This document shows positions 8,686-16,675 of a stretch of DNA of 64,000 nucleotides, one piece after another. This DNA is from Synergistaceae bacterium UBA1358 (GTDB lineage: Bacteria > Synergistota > Synergistia > Synergistales > Synergistaceae): assembly GCA_002306075.1 (NCBI GenBank), contig DBRW01000030.1, positions 29,683 through 93,682 on the forward strand, written 5' to 3'. Position 1 is the stretch's first letter. Each line of letters begins with the position of its first letter. Under the pieces are notes generated by a model. The model was not told where the DNA came from. It saw nothing but the letters and a program-made list of their open reading frames with translations, and searched no databases. Both the position numbers and the translations under genes were made by a program.

Positions 8686-10055
8686 TTCAATGATTCTCCG
8701 ATTGTTTCCATTGCATGGGGCATGATATCGGCAGATGCAAAGACTACTATTTTGTCTCCCTCCATTAGTTCGGTCTTTCCCGTAGGTATCAGAAGCTCAT
8801 TTCCCCGCTCGATCAGGCCTATGACAGAGCCGGCCGGCATGTGCAGATCCATAAGGGGCCTCCCCAAACACGGTGACCCGGCAGAAAGGGTAAGCTCCAA
8901 CGCCTCTGAACTTATCTCTTCAAAAACCATAAGGACTCTGGATGATCCGGGGTAGCGAACGTACCGTATGATGACCTGCGCAAGGGTCTGGTTCCTGTTC
9001 ACTATCGAATCTACGGGTAAATGCTCTGTCATTCCCAGATAATTCGACCTTTTCACCACCGCAATGCTCTTTGAAGCTCCAAGCGTCTTTCCGAGGACTG
9101 CAAGCATGAGGTTGGTCTCATCCTGTTCAGTTGCCGCGACGAAACCATCCGCCTTGTCTATGCCTTCCGAAAGAAGGAGGTCAGAGTCTGCGCCGTCCCC
9201 GCATATTACAAGCACTTCAGGCAGTTCTCCCGCTATGCGTTCGCTCTTTGCCTTGTCCTCTTCAACTATTCGGATATCTATTCCGGGAGTCCTGGCGATG
9301 AGACGCTTTGCCGTCTGGAAACCGATCTTCCCGGCACCGATTATAAAGACTCTGCGGAATTTTTTCGAAAGGGAGGGCTGAAAAAGCGACTCCAGCTGGT
9401 GGACCTGGTCGCGGTAGCACATGGAGTAGCATATGTCGCCGGGCAGCAGGACATCGTTAGCTTTGGGGACAAAGCTTACCCCGTCTCTCTGTATGGAAAC
9501 TATAAGGGTGATGAGGTTCGGATTTTTTCTCCTGACCTCACATAACGGCATCTCCTTGATCAATGAGTCATCCGCGATCCTGAAAACATAGATCCCGGCC
9601 TTGCCTCCGGCGATCTCAACAGCATGAAGTGCTCCCCTGACTTCAAGGAGCTCTTCCATCTCCCTCGCTACTGACCTTTCAGGGGAGATGAGCATATCTA
9701 TTCCCAGATCCCTCGCCCAGCCTTCGTTGTCCGTGAACTCCAGGCCCACAGCCCTTGCAATGACATGCGGAATGCCCATTTTTTTTGCTATCCAACATGC
9801 CATTATGTTGACTTCGTCCTTGTTGGTACATGCGATGAGGAGGGAAATGTCTTCGCAGCCCTCTTTCACGCCTGCCCTTTCAAGCACGCTGGGCCTTGCT
9901 CCGTTCCCCCTTACAACGATCACGTCCAAGTCATTCTCGACGCGCTGAGCCCTCTCTTCATTTTCTTCGACCACGACTATGTCGTGGCCGTCCGCAGAGA
10001 GGTCTTTTGCTACGTAATATCCAACTTCTCCCGCTCCGACCAGAACGATCTTCAA
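8682..10055 (-). CDS. trkA: Trk system regulatory NAD-binding subunit TrkA
   Basis: Cytoplasmic gating ring subunit of the Trk K+ channel. Two RCK_N/TrkA_C repeats are visible: the first Rossmann motif VLVGAGEVGYYVA starts near residue 4, the second, VFIIGAGKIGFQTA, near residue 235, each followed by a TrkA_C segment with a terminal GDKIVVF-type strand. An upstream ATG at 10094 is in frame, but the TTG at 10055 is preceded by AAAGGCGG at a good distance and gives 457 residues, nearly identical to E. coli TrkA, so TTG is preferred. The presence of both trkA and trkH suggests a complete Trk system. Confidence 0.94.
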   Translation of the reverse strand: MKIVLVGAGEVGYYVAKDLSADGHDIVVVEENEERAQRVENDLDVIVVRGNGARPSVLERAGVKEGCEDISLLIACTNKDEVNIMACWIAKKMGIPHVIARAVGLEFTDNEGWARDLGIDMLISPERSVAREMEELLEVRGALHAVEIAGGKAGIYVFRIADDSLIKEMPLCEVRRKNPNLITLIVSIQRDGVSFVPKANDVLLPGDICYSMCYRDQVHQLESLFQPSLSKKFRRVFIIGAGKIGFQTAKRLIARTPGIDIRIVEEDKAKSERIAGELPEVLVICGDGADSDLLLSEGIDKADGFVAATEQDETNLMLAVLGKTLGASKSIAVVKRSNYLGMTEHLPVDSIVNRNQTLAQVIIRYVRYPGSSRVLMVFEEISSEALELTLSAGSPCLGRPLMDLHMPAGSVIGLIERGNELLIPTGKTELMEGDKIVVFASADIMPHAMETIGESLK

Positions 10056-10163
10056 CCTTATTCCGCCTTTCGCTGTTGACCTGATAAAGAACATTCAGCA
10101 GAGATTATCTTATAGCACTATATTCAAAAAAAGCAAGATACGTAACAGATCAGCCCCAACAGG

Positions 10164-10196
10164 CAACGGAGACGGCATAGCACGCCGTCTCCGTTG
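10164..10196 (-). terminator. Hairpin after the NSS transporter unit
   Basis: CAACGGAGACGGC pairs exactly with GCCGTCTCCGTTG across a 7-base loop. It lies between the end of the small 10232-10333 gene and the trkA start. There is no clear U-tract on the minus strand, so it is a probable but non-canonical terminator. Confidence 0.55.
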
Positions 10197-10231
10197 GGTC
10201 AAATATAAATCAGGCTTATTGAGCCCCTGCC

Positions 10232-10333
10232 CTAACCTCTTTTTTTCTTTTCAGAGCTGAGGGCCTTTCTGATGGCCCATGCGAAAGAACCCATGGTAAT
10301 ACCTATGAATAGCGCCATATTCAGCTGCCACAT
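10232..10333 (-). CDS. 33-residue single-pass membrane peptide next to NSS symporter
   Basis: A very short gene 32 bp downstream of the sodium symporter. It starts at ATG 10333 with GGGAGG seven bases upstream and ends at TAG 10232. The peptide begins MWQLNMALFIGITMG, giving one hydrophobic helix (about residues 3-20), then a short basic tail ending in KKKRG. Size, topology and position match the small-subunit peptides known next to NSS methionine/alanine importers (MetS with MetP). The peptide is too short for sequence proof, but a strong ribosome site, good codon structure and gene order make it a credible accessory subunit. Confidence 0.7.
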   Translation of the reverse strand: MWQLNMALFIGITMGSFAWAIRKALSSEKKKRG

Positions 10334-10365
10334 ACTGATTTCCTCCCTTTTCTTTCAAACCGAAG

Positions 10366-11859
10366 CTAATCCAGCACGTTGGCGTGGATAAGCCTCTTGG
10401 CCATGGCGCCGTTCAGCGCGATGAGGATAACAGCGAGGAGGACCCACTCAACTACCATGGATCCGGGGGTATATGCGTATTTCTGAAGCGGCCAGAATTT
10501 GAACCACTCACCCGGGTACCAGGTCATCGCCTGATAGAACCACCAGCCCCACACTAAAGCGAAGAGGACGGGGAAGAATCTGATGCCCTTCCACAGCCAT
10601 TCTACGCGAAGGTCGGAGCAGGGTTCGATGTCATCCTTCCAGAGCTTGTCCACACCGTATTTCATCGCCGCGACGGCGTAGAGAAGCCCGACCATGAGGA
10701 GCGCCACGCCCCAGACCATGTCCTGGTTCTCGAATATACCGTTGTCAAGTGCGGACCAGCTCCCGACCAGGAGGAAAAATCCAGTCACATATGCAGTAGC
10801 CTTAATGCGGCTGAATCCCATGTCCATCAGGTTGCGGCATCCAAGCTCGATCATCGCTATGACAGAGCTCAAAGCCGCCGAGAATAGCGCCAGGAAGAAG
10901 AGTATCCCCAGAATGAATCCCCCGGTCGTATGCGCGAAAAGGTTCGTCAAGTTGACAAAGGTGAGCCCGTTGGCGCCTGACTTCATAACAGCCATCGGAT
11001 CGGGAGCCAGGGCAAAGACAGCAGGGATAACGACCATACCGGCGAGTGTTGCAGCCGTCGTATCTCCGAATGCCACCGTGAATGAATTGAGCATGATGTC
11101 CTCGTCCTTGGCAGAATAGACGTAAAATACGTGGAACATTCCCCAGCCGGCTCCGGTCGACCATGCCACCTGGGTGTAGGCGCGCAGCCAGACACTCGGA
11201 TCTTTAAAGCCCTCCGGGTGGATGGTGAACATGAACTCAAGGCCCTTCCAGGCGCCGGGAAGCGTTACAACGCGCATGATCAATATCGCCAGAATTACAT
11301 AGACCGACGGGATCAGGACCTTGTTTGCCTTCTCAATTCCTCCCTGTACTCCCCGTGCAATAATAACGGCAGAAATAAGGACGGCTCCGACGAACCACAT
11401 CCAGGCTTCTACACTTGGCGGAGTAAGGGCAAAATCTTTCCAGACCTGGCTGGTCAGATCCGTCCCGCCCGTTTGGACAGTGGTGAGGAATCCGGTGGCT
11501 ATGAGAGAAAGATATTTCATTACCCACCCAAGGACGACGACATAATAGGCACCGAGCATGACGCAGACCATCCCAGCCCAGGCACCCATCCATGTCCATT
11601 TGTCTCCCAGGAGGACCTTAAAGGCTCCCGCGTTAGCCATACGGGTCTTTTTACCGAAAACGGATTCGGCGCAGATAAGGGGTACAGCCCAAGTAAACAA
11701 CGCAATTACATAAATGACGAGGAACGCGCCCCCGCCGCATGCCGCCAATTCGCGCGGGAAGCGCCAAATGTTCCCTGTGCCGACGGCCATTCCAAGAATT
11801 GTAGCAATAAGCCCCCAGCGGCTTGAAAACTGTTCTCCGCCCTGTTTGATTTCAGCCAT
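10366..11859 (-). CDS. Sodium:neurotransmitter-symporter (NSS/SNF) family amino-acid transporter
   Basis: Na+-coupled importer with the LeuT fold, 497 residues with about 12 membrane helices. Helix 1 has the unwound ion/substrate motif GTGNIWRFP (residues 27-35, compare GLGNFLRFP in LeuT); helix 6/7 regions (FYVYSAKDEDIMLNSFTVAFGDT) and helix 8 (FSAALSSVIAMIELG) carry the small and polar residues typical of the sodium sites. Substrate unknown; an amino acid is likely. AAAGCGAGG lies upstream of the ATG. The adjacent small membrane peptide suggests a two-component importer of the MetPS type. A sodium-coupled importer fits an organism that may build a Na+ gradient with Rnf. Confidence 0.92.
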   Translation of the reverse strand: MAEIKQGGEQFSSRWGLIATILGMAVGTGNIWRFPRELAACGGGAFLVIYVIALFTWAVPLICAESVFGKKTRMANAGAFKVLLGDKWTWMGAWAGMVCVMLGAYYVVVLGWVMKYLSLIATGFLTTVQTGGTDLTSQVWKDFALTPPSVEAWMWFVGAVLISAVIIARGVQGGIEKANKVLIPSVYVILAILIMRVVTLPGAWKGLEFMFTIHPEGFKDPSVWLRAYTQVAWSTGAGWGMFHVFYVYSAKDEDIMLNSFTVAFGDTTAATLAGMVVIPAVFALAPDPMAVMKSGANGLTFVNLTNLFAHTTGGFILGILFFLALFSAALSSVIAMIELGCRNLMDMGFSRIKATAYVTGFFLLVGSWSALDNGIFENQDMVWGVALLMVGLLYAVAAMKYGVDKLWKDDIEPCSDLRVEWLWKGIRFFPVLFALVWGWWFYQAMTWYPGEWFKFWPLQKYAYTPGSMVVEWVLLAVILIALNGAMAKRLIHANVLD

Positions 11860-12469
11860 ACGTCAGACCTCGCTTTCTTATTGAAAAATTCATTTTTGGA
11901 ATAGAGTAATAAAAAGCAAAACTTCAAACGTGTTCATGATAGGGCCTGAAAACGAGCAGAAATAACTTCGAAACCCTCCTTTCACAGTCTCATTCAATAA
12001 ATTTCGAATATATATACAAAATAGATATTCAGACCCCGACACTTGTACAGCTTATCATATATAAACTCTATTATCAATAAAATTATAATTAAGAACATTG
12101 GTCATTTTTTGCAGCAATCTTTTCGTGAAATATCTGAATGATCCAAAACGTCTTGTCATATTTTCAGCATCCACCCCCCTATAAATTCAAACATTGGTTG
12201 ATTTTGTTCATCAGGCTTTCAAAAATTGCCCAATACAAGCATGTTTAGAAATATCAAGAAATATCGTTATAAATTATATATTTTTAATAAAATTATATTT
12301 ATTGTAAAATTCAGAAATTTATGGCCGTTGATACTCTCCGTTTTCTGAGCTTCCTGACTGCATATTTCAAAATCAGATATCATTCCAGCCTTTTTTTGAC
12401 CTATGTTCTTTAATAAAAAAACGAATGTGATAAGATTATCGGTCCTGCCATCGTCCTGATCAAAAAGAA
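11860..12469. other. A+T-rich leader/intergenic region upstream of NSS symporter
   Basis: About 600 bp of strongly A+T-rich sequence (for instance 12240-12320) between the symporter start and the terminator of the 12544-13572 gene. No ORF with support and no recognised riboswitch seen. It must hold the promoter of the symporter on the minus strand. Confidence 0.5.
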
Positions 12470-12506
12470 AGGAGCCTTATCGTAATTTGGCTACGATAGG
12501 GCTCCT
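12470..12506 (-). terminator. Intrinsic terminator for the 12544-14272 unit
   Basis: AGGAGCCTTATCGTA pairs with TACGATAGGGCTCCT (one G-U pair) across a 7-base loop. On the minus strand the stem is followed by TTCTTTTTG, a good U-tract, 37 bp past the stop of the upstream gene. Confidence 0.85.
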
Positions 12507-12543
12507 GCGCATATTAATTATTTAAAATTTAAATATATATAAT

Positions 12544-13572
12544 TTAATTATTTGATTTTATTTCTGATTTCTCTTTAATAATGGATTCCAGGCGAAGCAG
12601 TTCTTTCATTGAATCAAAATCTATATTTTTCATGATCTCATTGCGATATAGCATGCCGATCTCATTCCTTGTCATCCCCGGGTGCGACTCAAGCTCTGTA
12701 TAGGCACTGACCTTTTTGTCCCTGAAGAAAACATCAAAGTCTGCAAAACGCTGACCCATTTCATTATACTCGAGCCCCATTGCGATTCTTTTTATCTCCT
12801 GCACTTCCATAGGTGTAAAGATCTTTACGAGATAGATCGGGACGCTCATCATGACCATAGCCTGATCCCTTCCCCATCTTTCAGCCAGCACGACCCCTAT
12901 CTGCAGTCCCTGAGCAGCCATCCACAATCTCTGTCTGTGCAGGTCGAAATGTCCGTTGGCATCGTAGATCTTGATCTCCACATCATTCCAGTCGGGGGTC
13001 CCCATCGCATCTCCAAGGTATTCTATTCCCCTCACAGAAAGGTACTGGATTATTGCCCCCTTGGACCTGTGGTGTATCAACAGTGCCTTTTCGTACATAT
13101 CCTGGACAGAGACTGCTCTGTTGATCGCCTTTTGCGTGAAATATACGACAGAGGAAGTTCCCGGGATGTAGTTTCGGAACATCGGATCTCTGTCTATGAT
13201 CTCCCCTCCAAGATCCTTGTGGATCGATGCGATGCCGTTTTCTATGTTGCCCAAAAGCCTCATCATTATGAACCCGGGCATCATCTTGACCTCTTCGACC
13301 CCGGATATGAGTCTCCTATTTATCAGAGTGCACAGAAGAAGTTCAATGGAATTCTCCGACACATACGTCTCCTCTTCCTCTTCTTCGGTCAGCAGATTTG
13401 AAGATGAAATAAAAAAGATGATCCTCCTGTTGTTTCCGTATATGCCCAGCGCCCTTTCGGGATCGAGGGAGATGTGTGACCCCCACTCGTTCAGGCTTTT
13501 TTTTATCTCTGCCACTTTGTCCGTGGCATGGAGCACAAGGCTTTCGGGACCGCTTCTTACAAGAGAGAGCAT
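12544..13572 (-). CDS. Unrecognised cytoplasmic protein, 342 residues
   Basis: Not recognised. The protein is soluble, with no signal peptide or membrane helix. It has an acidic run (TEEEEEETYV, about residue 62), a mixed alpha/beta pattern with several hydrophobic strand-like stretches (RIIFFISSSNL, SSVVYFTQ, AMVMMSVPIYLVKIF) and a charged C-terminal helix. AAGGAGG precedes the ATG. It starts 22 bp after the phosphoesterase stop, so the two are almost certainly co-transcribed and probably act together. The segment SKGAIIQYLSVRGIEYLGDAM followed by VEIKIYDANGHFDLHRQRLW hints at a binding fold, but I would not assign one. An intrinsic terminator follows. Confidence 0.8.
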   Translation of the reverse strand: MLSLVRSGPESLVLHATDKVAEIKKSLNEWGSHISLDPERALGIYGNNRRIIFFISSSNLLTEEEEEETYVSENSIELLLCTLINRRLISGVEEVKMMPGFIMMRLLGNIENGIASIHKDLGGEIIDRDPMFRNYIPGTSSVVYFTQKAINRAVSVQDMYEKALLIHHRSKGAIIQYLSVRGIEYLGDAMGTPDWNDVEIKIYDANGHFDLHRQRLWMAAQGLQIGVVLAERWGRDQAMVMMSVPIYLVKIFTPMEVQEIKRIAMGLEYNEMGQRFADFDVFFRDKKVSAYTELESHPGMTRNEIGMLYRNEIMKNIDFDSMKELLRLESIIKEKSEIKSNN

Positions 13573-13594
13573 TCAAAAGACCTCCTTTTTGATA

Positions 13595-14272
13595 TCACAG
13601 CGAGATGCGCTTACGTTCGAGCCTTGCGTCGTTCGTACCGGGCGGGTAGCAAAAGGGGATGACATCTCCCGTCTCCATATGTATAAGGTGCATCTCCTCC
13701 AGTCCATTGAGAAAAAACCTGCCGCACCCGTCTATGACGGACGGATGTTCCAGATTGTGCCCGAACAGGTTGTACTCTCCGGCATCGTTCATAACATCTT
13801 CAAAGGTATGGCCTGCCCTGAAGCGGAAGCTTCCTATATAAAACCGGCCCGGCCTGCTCCATACCTGAACAGGGGAGTTCTCTGTCATTTCAAGCAAGGT
13901 GGGCAGGTGATCGTGGTTTCCGGTCAGGAGGATAGCCCCGCATGTCTCATCTGAAAGGATGTTGAGGAGTACCCTGAGTTTTTTGCGGTAAAGGTCAATC
14001 ATTCCCGGCCTGTTCTCAAGCTTGATATCGTCGACCAGGTCCCCGGTGTGCACGACCCATGCGGGACGGAGGCGGCGGATCGCTCTCCGGAGATAGGGAA
14101 ACATGGTCGACGGCGTGTCGGAGATATGCAGTATCATATCTCTGCCGTCAATCGGAGGAGGATTGAGTCCTATGCGCACGCAGATATCATCTATCCTGCT
14201 TCTTATGGGACAGTTTCTGATCTCCTCCAGCGTTGGCTTGGGCAGATTGGCAGGCAGATGCAGCGTAGTCAT
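13595..14272 (-). CDS. Calcineurin-like metallophosphoesterase
   Basis: 225-residue phosphoesterase. Motifs in order: ILHISDTPS (about 48-56, first metal Asp), VVHTGDLVDD (about 73-82), LLTGNHDHLP (about 117-126) and the C-terminal FGHNLEH (about 170), all fitting the dinuclear-metal fold. The usual D-x-H of motif I reads D-T-P here, so one metal ligand is missing or supplied by the preceding His. The substrate is unknown; YfcE-like phosphodiesterases are the nearest general comparison. GTGAGG precedes the ATG. It is the first gene of a two-gene unit with the unrecognised 342-residue protein, ending at a clear terminator. Confidence 0.85.
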   Translation of the reverse strand: MTTLHLPANLPKPTLEEIRNCPIRSRIDDICVRIGLNPPPIDGRDMILHISDTPSTMFPYLRRAIRRLRPAWVVHTGDLVDDIKLENRPGMIDLYRKKLRVLLNILSDETCGAILLTGNHDHLPTLLEMTENSPVQVWSRPGRFYIGSFRFRAGHTFEDVMNDAGEYNLFGHNLEHPSVIDGCGRFFLNGLEEMHLIHMETGDVIPFCYPPGTNDARLERKRISL

Positions 14273-14402
14273 TTTTCCTCACCCCACATATAAAGGAAGA
14301 ATAGTTGATCATGAACTGCTGTCAAGATCAATATTTTGAATATTATAACAGAGCAGGCATGAAAACAATTTTAAATTACGTAGCCACTTATGAACAAAAT
14401 AC

Positions 14403-14431
14403 TTGTCATTTTTGTGATCACCATGTAGGAT
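14403..14431 (+). promoter_or_regulatory. Sigma-70-type promoter for the tup leader
   Basis: TTGTCA (14403-14408), a 17-bp spacer and TAGGAT (14426-14431). Transcription would begin near 14438, just ahead of the first riboswitch-like element. Confidence 0.7.
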
Positions 14432-14444
14432 AATTCAAGTAATC

Positions 14445-14552
14445 GATTGTTCTCCGAGCCTGACCGCCTAAAGATCATATCCATGGCAGCCGGGCCGATA
14501 GGGTTTCGCTGGAAACGGCGGGGCCTCCCTTTGGAAAGGAGAGCGGCTGCCT
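14445..14552 (+). promoter_or_regulatory. Putative Moco/tungsten-cofactor riboswitch, element 1
   Basis: A structured leader resembling the molybdenum-cofactor RNA motif: CTCCGAGCC at the 5' side, a CCTAAAG...ATCCATGG segment that could be a tetraloop receptor, an exact helix GGCAGCCG (14485-14492) with CGGCTGCC (14544-14551), the internal stem-loop AGGGTTTCGCTGGAAACGG with a GNRA-type loop, and CTCCCTTTGGAAAGGAG. The downstream operon imports tungstate, which fits this riboswitch class (established for Mo and W cofactor genes). The class assignment rests on remembered features, not on a covariance search. Confidence 0.66.
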
Positions 14553-14558
14553 GAATTT

Positions 14559-14594
14559 AAATCGGCCGTCTTCTCCACAGGGGACGGTCGATTT
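14559..14594 (+). terminator. Terminator-like hairpin, probable platform of element 1
   Basis: AAATCGGCCGTC pairs with GACGGTCGATTT (one G-U) and is followed by the U-rich CATTTCTT. The left arm ATCGGCC (14561-14567) is exactly complementary to GGCCGAT (14493-14499) inside element 1, so folding of the aptamer and formation of this terminator can be mutually linked. Confidence 0.65.
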
Positions 14595-14633
14595 CATTTC
14601 TTACGGGATATACACAAAATCCCAACTCTCCCT

Positions 14634-14668
14634 TGCGAGACCGCCCCCAACGGTCTCGCATCTTTTAT
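14634..14668 (+). terminator. Intrinsic terminator inside the tup leader
   Basis: TGCGAGACCG and CGGTCTCGCA form a perfect 10-bp stem with loop CCCCCAA, then TCTTTTATATTT. It is a strong plus-strand terminator 75 bp after element 1 and upstream of a second possible promoter. Confidence 0.82.
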
Positions 14669-14725
14669 ATTTAAGTGCAATTGGGTTGCATTTATAAATA
14701 AATTTTCTTTTTTTACGTTAAATTC

Positions 14726-14754
14726 ACGACAAAAACAATTAAATAGTGTAGAAT
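14726..14754 (+). promoter_or_regulatory. Possible second promoter for tupA
   Basis: ACGACA (14726-14731), 17-bp spacer, TAGAAT (14749-14754), located after the internal terminator and before element 2. The -35 match is poor, but TAGAAT recurs at other promoters in this window. Confidence 0.45.
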
Positions 14755-14795
14755 AACGTCTATGCCATATATTTCACTTTTTTGGCATTTTATGT

Positions 14796-14935
14796 CTCGC
14801 TGATCTGGTCAGCGAGGCGACCCTGAATCTGTTTCTCCTTCGGCGCCTGCCATGGAGTACAGACGTTAGGGCGGAACGGGAAACTGTTCCGTCTCCCATT
14901 GCGGAAAGGGGGCACAAAGATCGCCGTGCGCGATA
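14796..14935 (+). promoter_or_regulatory. Second Moco/Tuco-riboswitch-like element (element 2)
   Basis: Aligning with element 1 gives the same ordered blocks: TTCTCC, CCATGG, AGGG, GGGAAAC, CTCCC and GGAAAGGGGG, with a shorter 5' part (no CCTAAAG arm). GGCGA (14816-14820) and TCGCC (14931-14935) can close the element; CGGAAC/GTTCCG forms an internal hairpin, and CTCGCTGA/TCAGCGAG (14796-14816) a leading one. The shorter architecture would match the tungsten-type variant described as lacking one stem. Inference from block order only. Confidence 0.45.
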
Positions 14936-14948
14936 TCAAAAGTTATTG

Positions 14949-15014
14949 CCCTCCTATCCTTCAAGGCATCAAAAAGTTTTTGGCACCAATATATCTTTAA
15001 GGAGGGGTATCCCC
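14949..15014 (+). promoter_or_regulatory. Anti-Shine-Dalgarno/SD pair at tupA
   Basis: CCCTCCT (14949-14955) is the exact complement of AGGAGGG (15000-15006), the tupA ribosome-binding site. The SD also sits in GGGGTATCCCC immediately before the ATG. Both pairings could mask the ribosome site, suggesting translational control by element 2. Confidence 0.5.
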
Positions 15015-15866
15015 ATGAAAAGCAACAAGCGCGCATTACTTTTCATCACGATCCTTGCTGTATGCATGTTAGCACTGAGTCCTTTCGCATATGCGAAACC
15101 GCCCGTTCTCAGAATGGCAACGACCACAAGCACCGACAACACCGGACTGCTTGACTATATGGCTCCGATACTGCTGAAAGACACCGGGATCGAGATCCAG
15201 TGGGTATCAGTAGGTACGGGAAAGGCCCTTGAGTACGGACGCAACGGGGATGTCGACATCGTCCTTACACACGACCCGGCGGCTGAGGACAAATTTATGG
15301 CTGACGGAGCCGGAGTAAACCGCCGCAAGGTCATGTACAACGACTTTGTCCTTATCGGTCCCGCAAACGACCCTGCGGGCATAAAGGGGAAACCTATTGG
15401 CCAGGCCATGGCGACGATCGCAGCAAAGGGACAGCCGCTCGTAAGCCGCGCGGACAAATCGGGAACACATGCGGCGGAGCTGAAACTTCTCAAAGAGGCC
15501 GGGGTCAAGGATTTTGACAAGGCATCATGGTATGTCCAGACCGGGCAGGGAATGCTCAACACGATCAACATCGCCGACGAGCGCAAAGGCTATGCCCTTG
15601 CGGACAGAGGTACGTTCATTAAATATGAAGCAAACCTCAAAGGAAAGCCGGGACTCGTGATAGTCGTCGAGGGAGACAAGCAGCTCCTGAACATGTACTC
15701 GGTAATGGCTGTCAACCCGATCAAACATCCGCATGTAAAGTATGACCTCGCCATCAAGTACATCGACTGGATCACCTCCTCAAAGGTCCAGAAGGATATC
15801 GCCAACTTCAAGCTCGAAGGCAAGCAGCTCTTCTTCCCCAACGCAGATATAAGAGCCGGACACTAA
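15015..15866 (+). CDS. tupA: Tungstate ABC transporter, periplasmic binding protein TupA
   Basis: Extracytoplasmic tungstate-binding protein. Signal peptide about residues 1-27 (cleavage after PFAYA). The mature N-terminus has the TupA ligand motif RMATTTSTDNTGLL, and the second ligand region is LVSRADKSGTHAAEL; KGYALADRGTFI is a further family block. 283 residues, the usual size. The ATG at 15015 follows AAGGAGGGG; an in-frame ATG 69 bp upstream would spoil the signal peptide. First gene of tupA-tupB-tupA2-tupC, downstream of two riboswitch-like elements. Tungstate rather than molybdate specificity is inferred from the TTTS motif typical of TupA. Confidence 0.93.
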   Translation: MKSNKRALLFITILAVCMLALSPFAYAKPPVLRMATTTSTDNTGLLDYMAPILLKDTGIEIQWVSVGTGKALEYGRNGDVDIVLTHDPAAEDKFMADGAGVNRRKVMYNDFVLIGPANDPAGIKGKPIGQAMATIAAKGQPLVSRADKSGTHAAELKLLKEAGVKDFDKASWYVQTGQGMLNTINIADERKGYALADRGTFIKYEANLKGKPGLVIVVEGDKQLLNMYSVMAVNPIKHPHVKYDLAIKYIDWITSSKVQKDIANFKLEGKQLFFPNADIRAGH

Positions 15867-15888
15867 TAATATAAGCGAACATTGTTTT

Positions 15889-15924
15889 AGGGCCGGGTCC
15901 CGTCAAAGGACTTGGCCCTGTTTT
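15889..15924 (+). terminator. Intra-operon hairpin between tupA and tupB
   Basis: AGGGCC pairs with GGCCCT, followed by GTTTT, directly before the tupB ribosome site. Probably a partial terminator or stabilising hairpin giving more binding protein than permease. Confidence 0.5.
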
Positions 15925-15938
15925 AAGGAGGGTACAGG

Positions 15939-16637
15939 GTGGATTTTATAGTCCAGGGATTTTTCCAGTCCATAAGGCTTATCATATCGATGGACGAGGA
16001 AACACTGAATGTTGTGATGACAACGCTGAGCCTGACGGGACTGTCAATGCTCTTCATACTTGGGATCGGGCTGCCGCTGGGCTTTGCCCTCGGATACTTC
16101 GATTTCCCGGGAAAGCACTTCTTCAGGACCGTGGCAGATACCCTTCTTGCCCTCCCTACCGTAGTAGTCGGTCTGTTGGTCTACGCCTTCATCTCGAGAA
16201 GAGGACCGCTTGGCGATCTTGAACTCCTTTTCACCATCAGGGGCATGGCGATAGGCCAGGTGATACTGGGCCTGCCCATTGTCGTTTCCTATACGGCCAC
16301 AGCCATCGAAGGACTTGACAACAGGCTGCGCCTCACACTTCAGACCCTTGGCGCCTCAGGCACGAAACTTGCCGTTACCAGCCTCTGGGAAGGCCGCTTC
16401 CAGATCCTGGTCGCCGCATTGACCTCCTATGGAAGGATCATAGGAGAGGTCGGATCCGCTATGATGCTGGGCGGCAATATAAAATGGCACACGAGGACGA
16501 TAACCACGGCCATAACACTTGAGACGGGCAAGGGCGATTTCCCGCTGGGCATAGCCCTTGGGATCATACTGATCGCAATATCTTTCGCCCTGAACATCTC
16601 GCTCTCCTTCCTCCGAAGAAGAGTGGGAAACAGCTGA
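15939..16637 (+). CDS. tupB: Tungstate ABC transporter permease TupB
   Basis: Inner-membrane permease, 232 residues with about five or six helices. It has the ABC permease EAA-type loop (LQTLGASGTKLAVTSLWEGRFQILVAALTSYGRIIGEVGSAMMLGG), where the ATPase docks, and the LALPTVVVGLLVYAFISRRGPLG segment typical of TupB/WtpB-like permeases. The start is GTG at 15939, seven bases after AAGGAGGG. It follows tupA after a short hairpin-containing gap and is followed at 38 bp by the second binding-protein gene; it is the only permease in the operon, so both binding proteins presumably feed it. Confidence 0.93.
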   Translation: MDFIVQGFFQSIRLIISMDEETLNVVMTTLSLTGLSMLFILGIGLPLGFALGYFDFPGKHFFRTVADTLLALPTVVVGLLVYAFISRRGPLGDLELLFTIRGMAIGQVILGLPIVVSYTATAIEGLDNRLRLTLQTLGASGTKLAVTSLWEGRFQILVAALTSYGRIIGEVGSAMMLGGNIKWHTRTITTAITLETGKGDFPLGIALGIILIAISFALNISLSFLRRRVGNS

Positions 16638-16675
16638 GAAACACATATCACATAATAACGGAGGCCATCACTGTC

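Noticed and set aside
11890..11935. 15-codon hydrophobic frame (MNTFEVLLFITLFQK) upstream of the NSS symporter
   Set aside because: No clear ribosome site, no attenuator hairpin and no codon run; likely chance in A+T-rich sequence.
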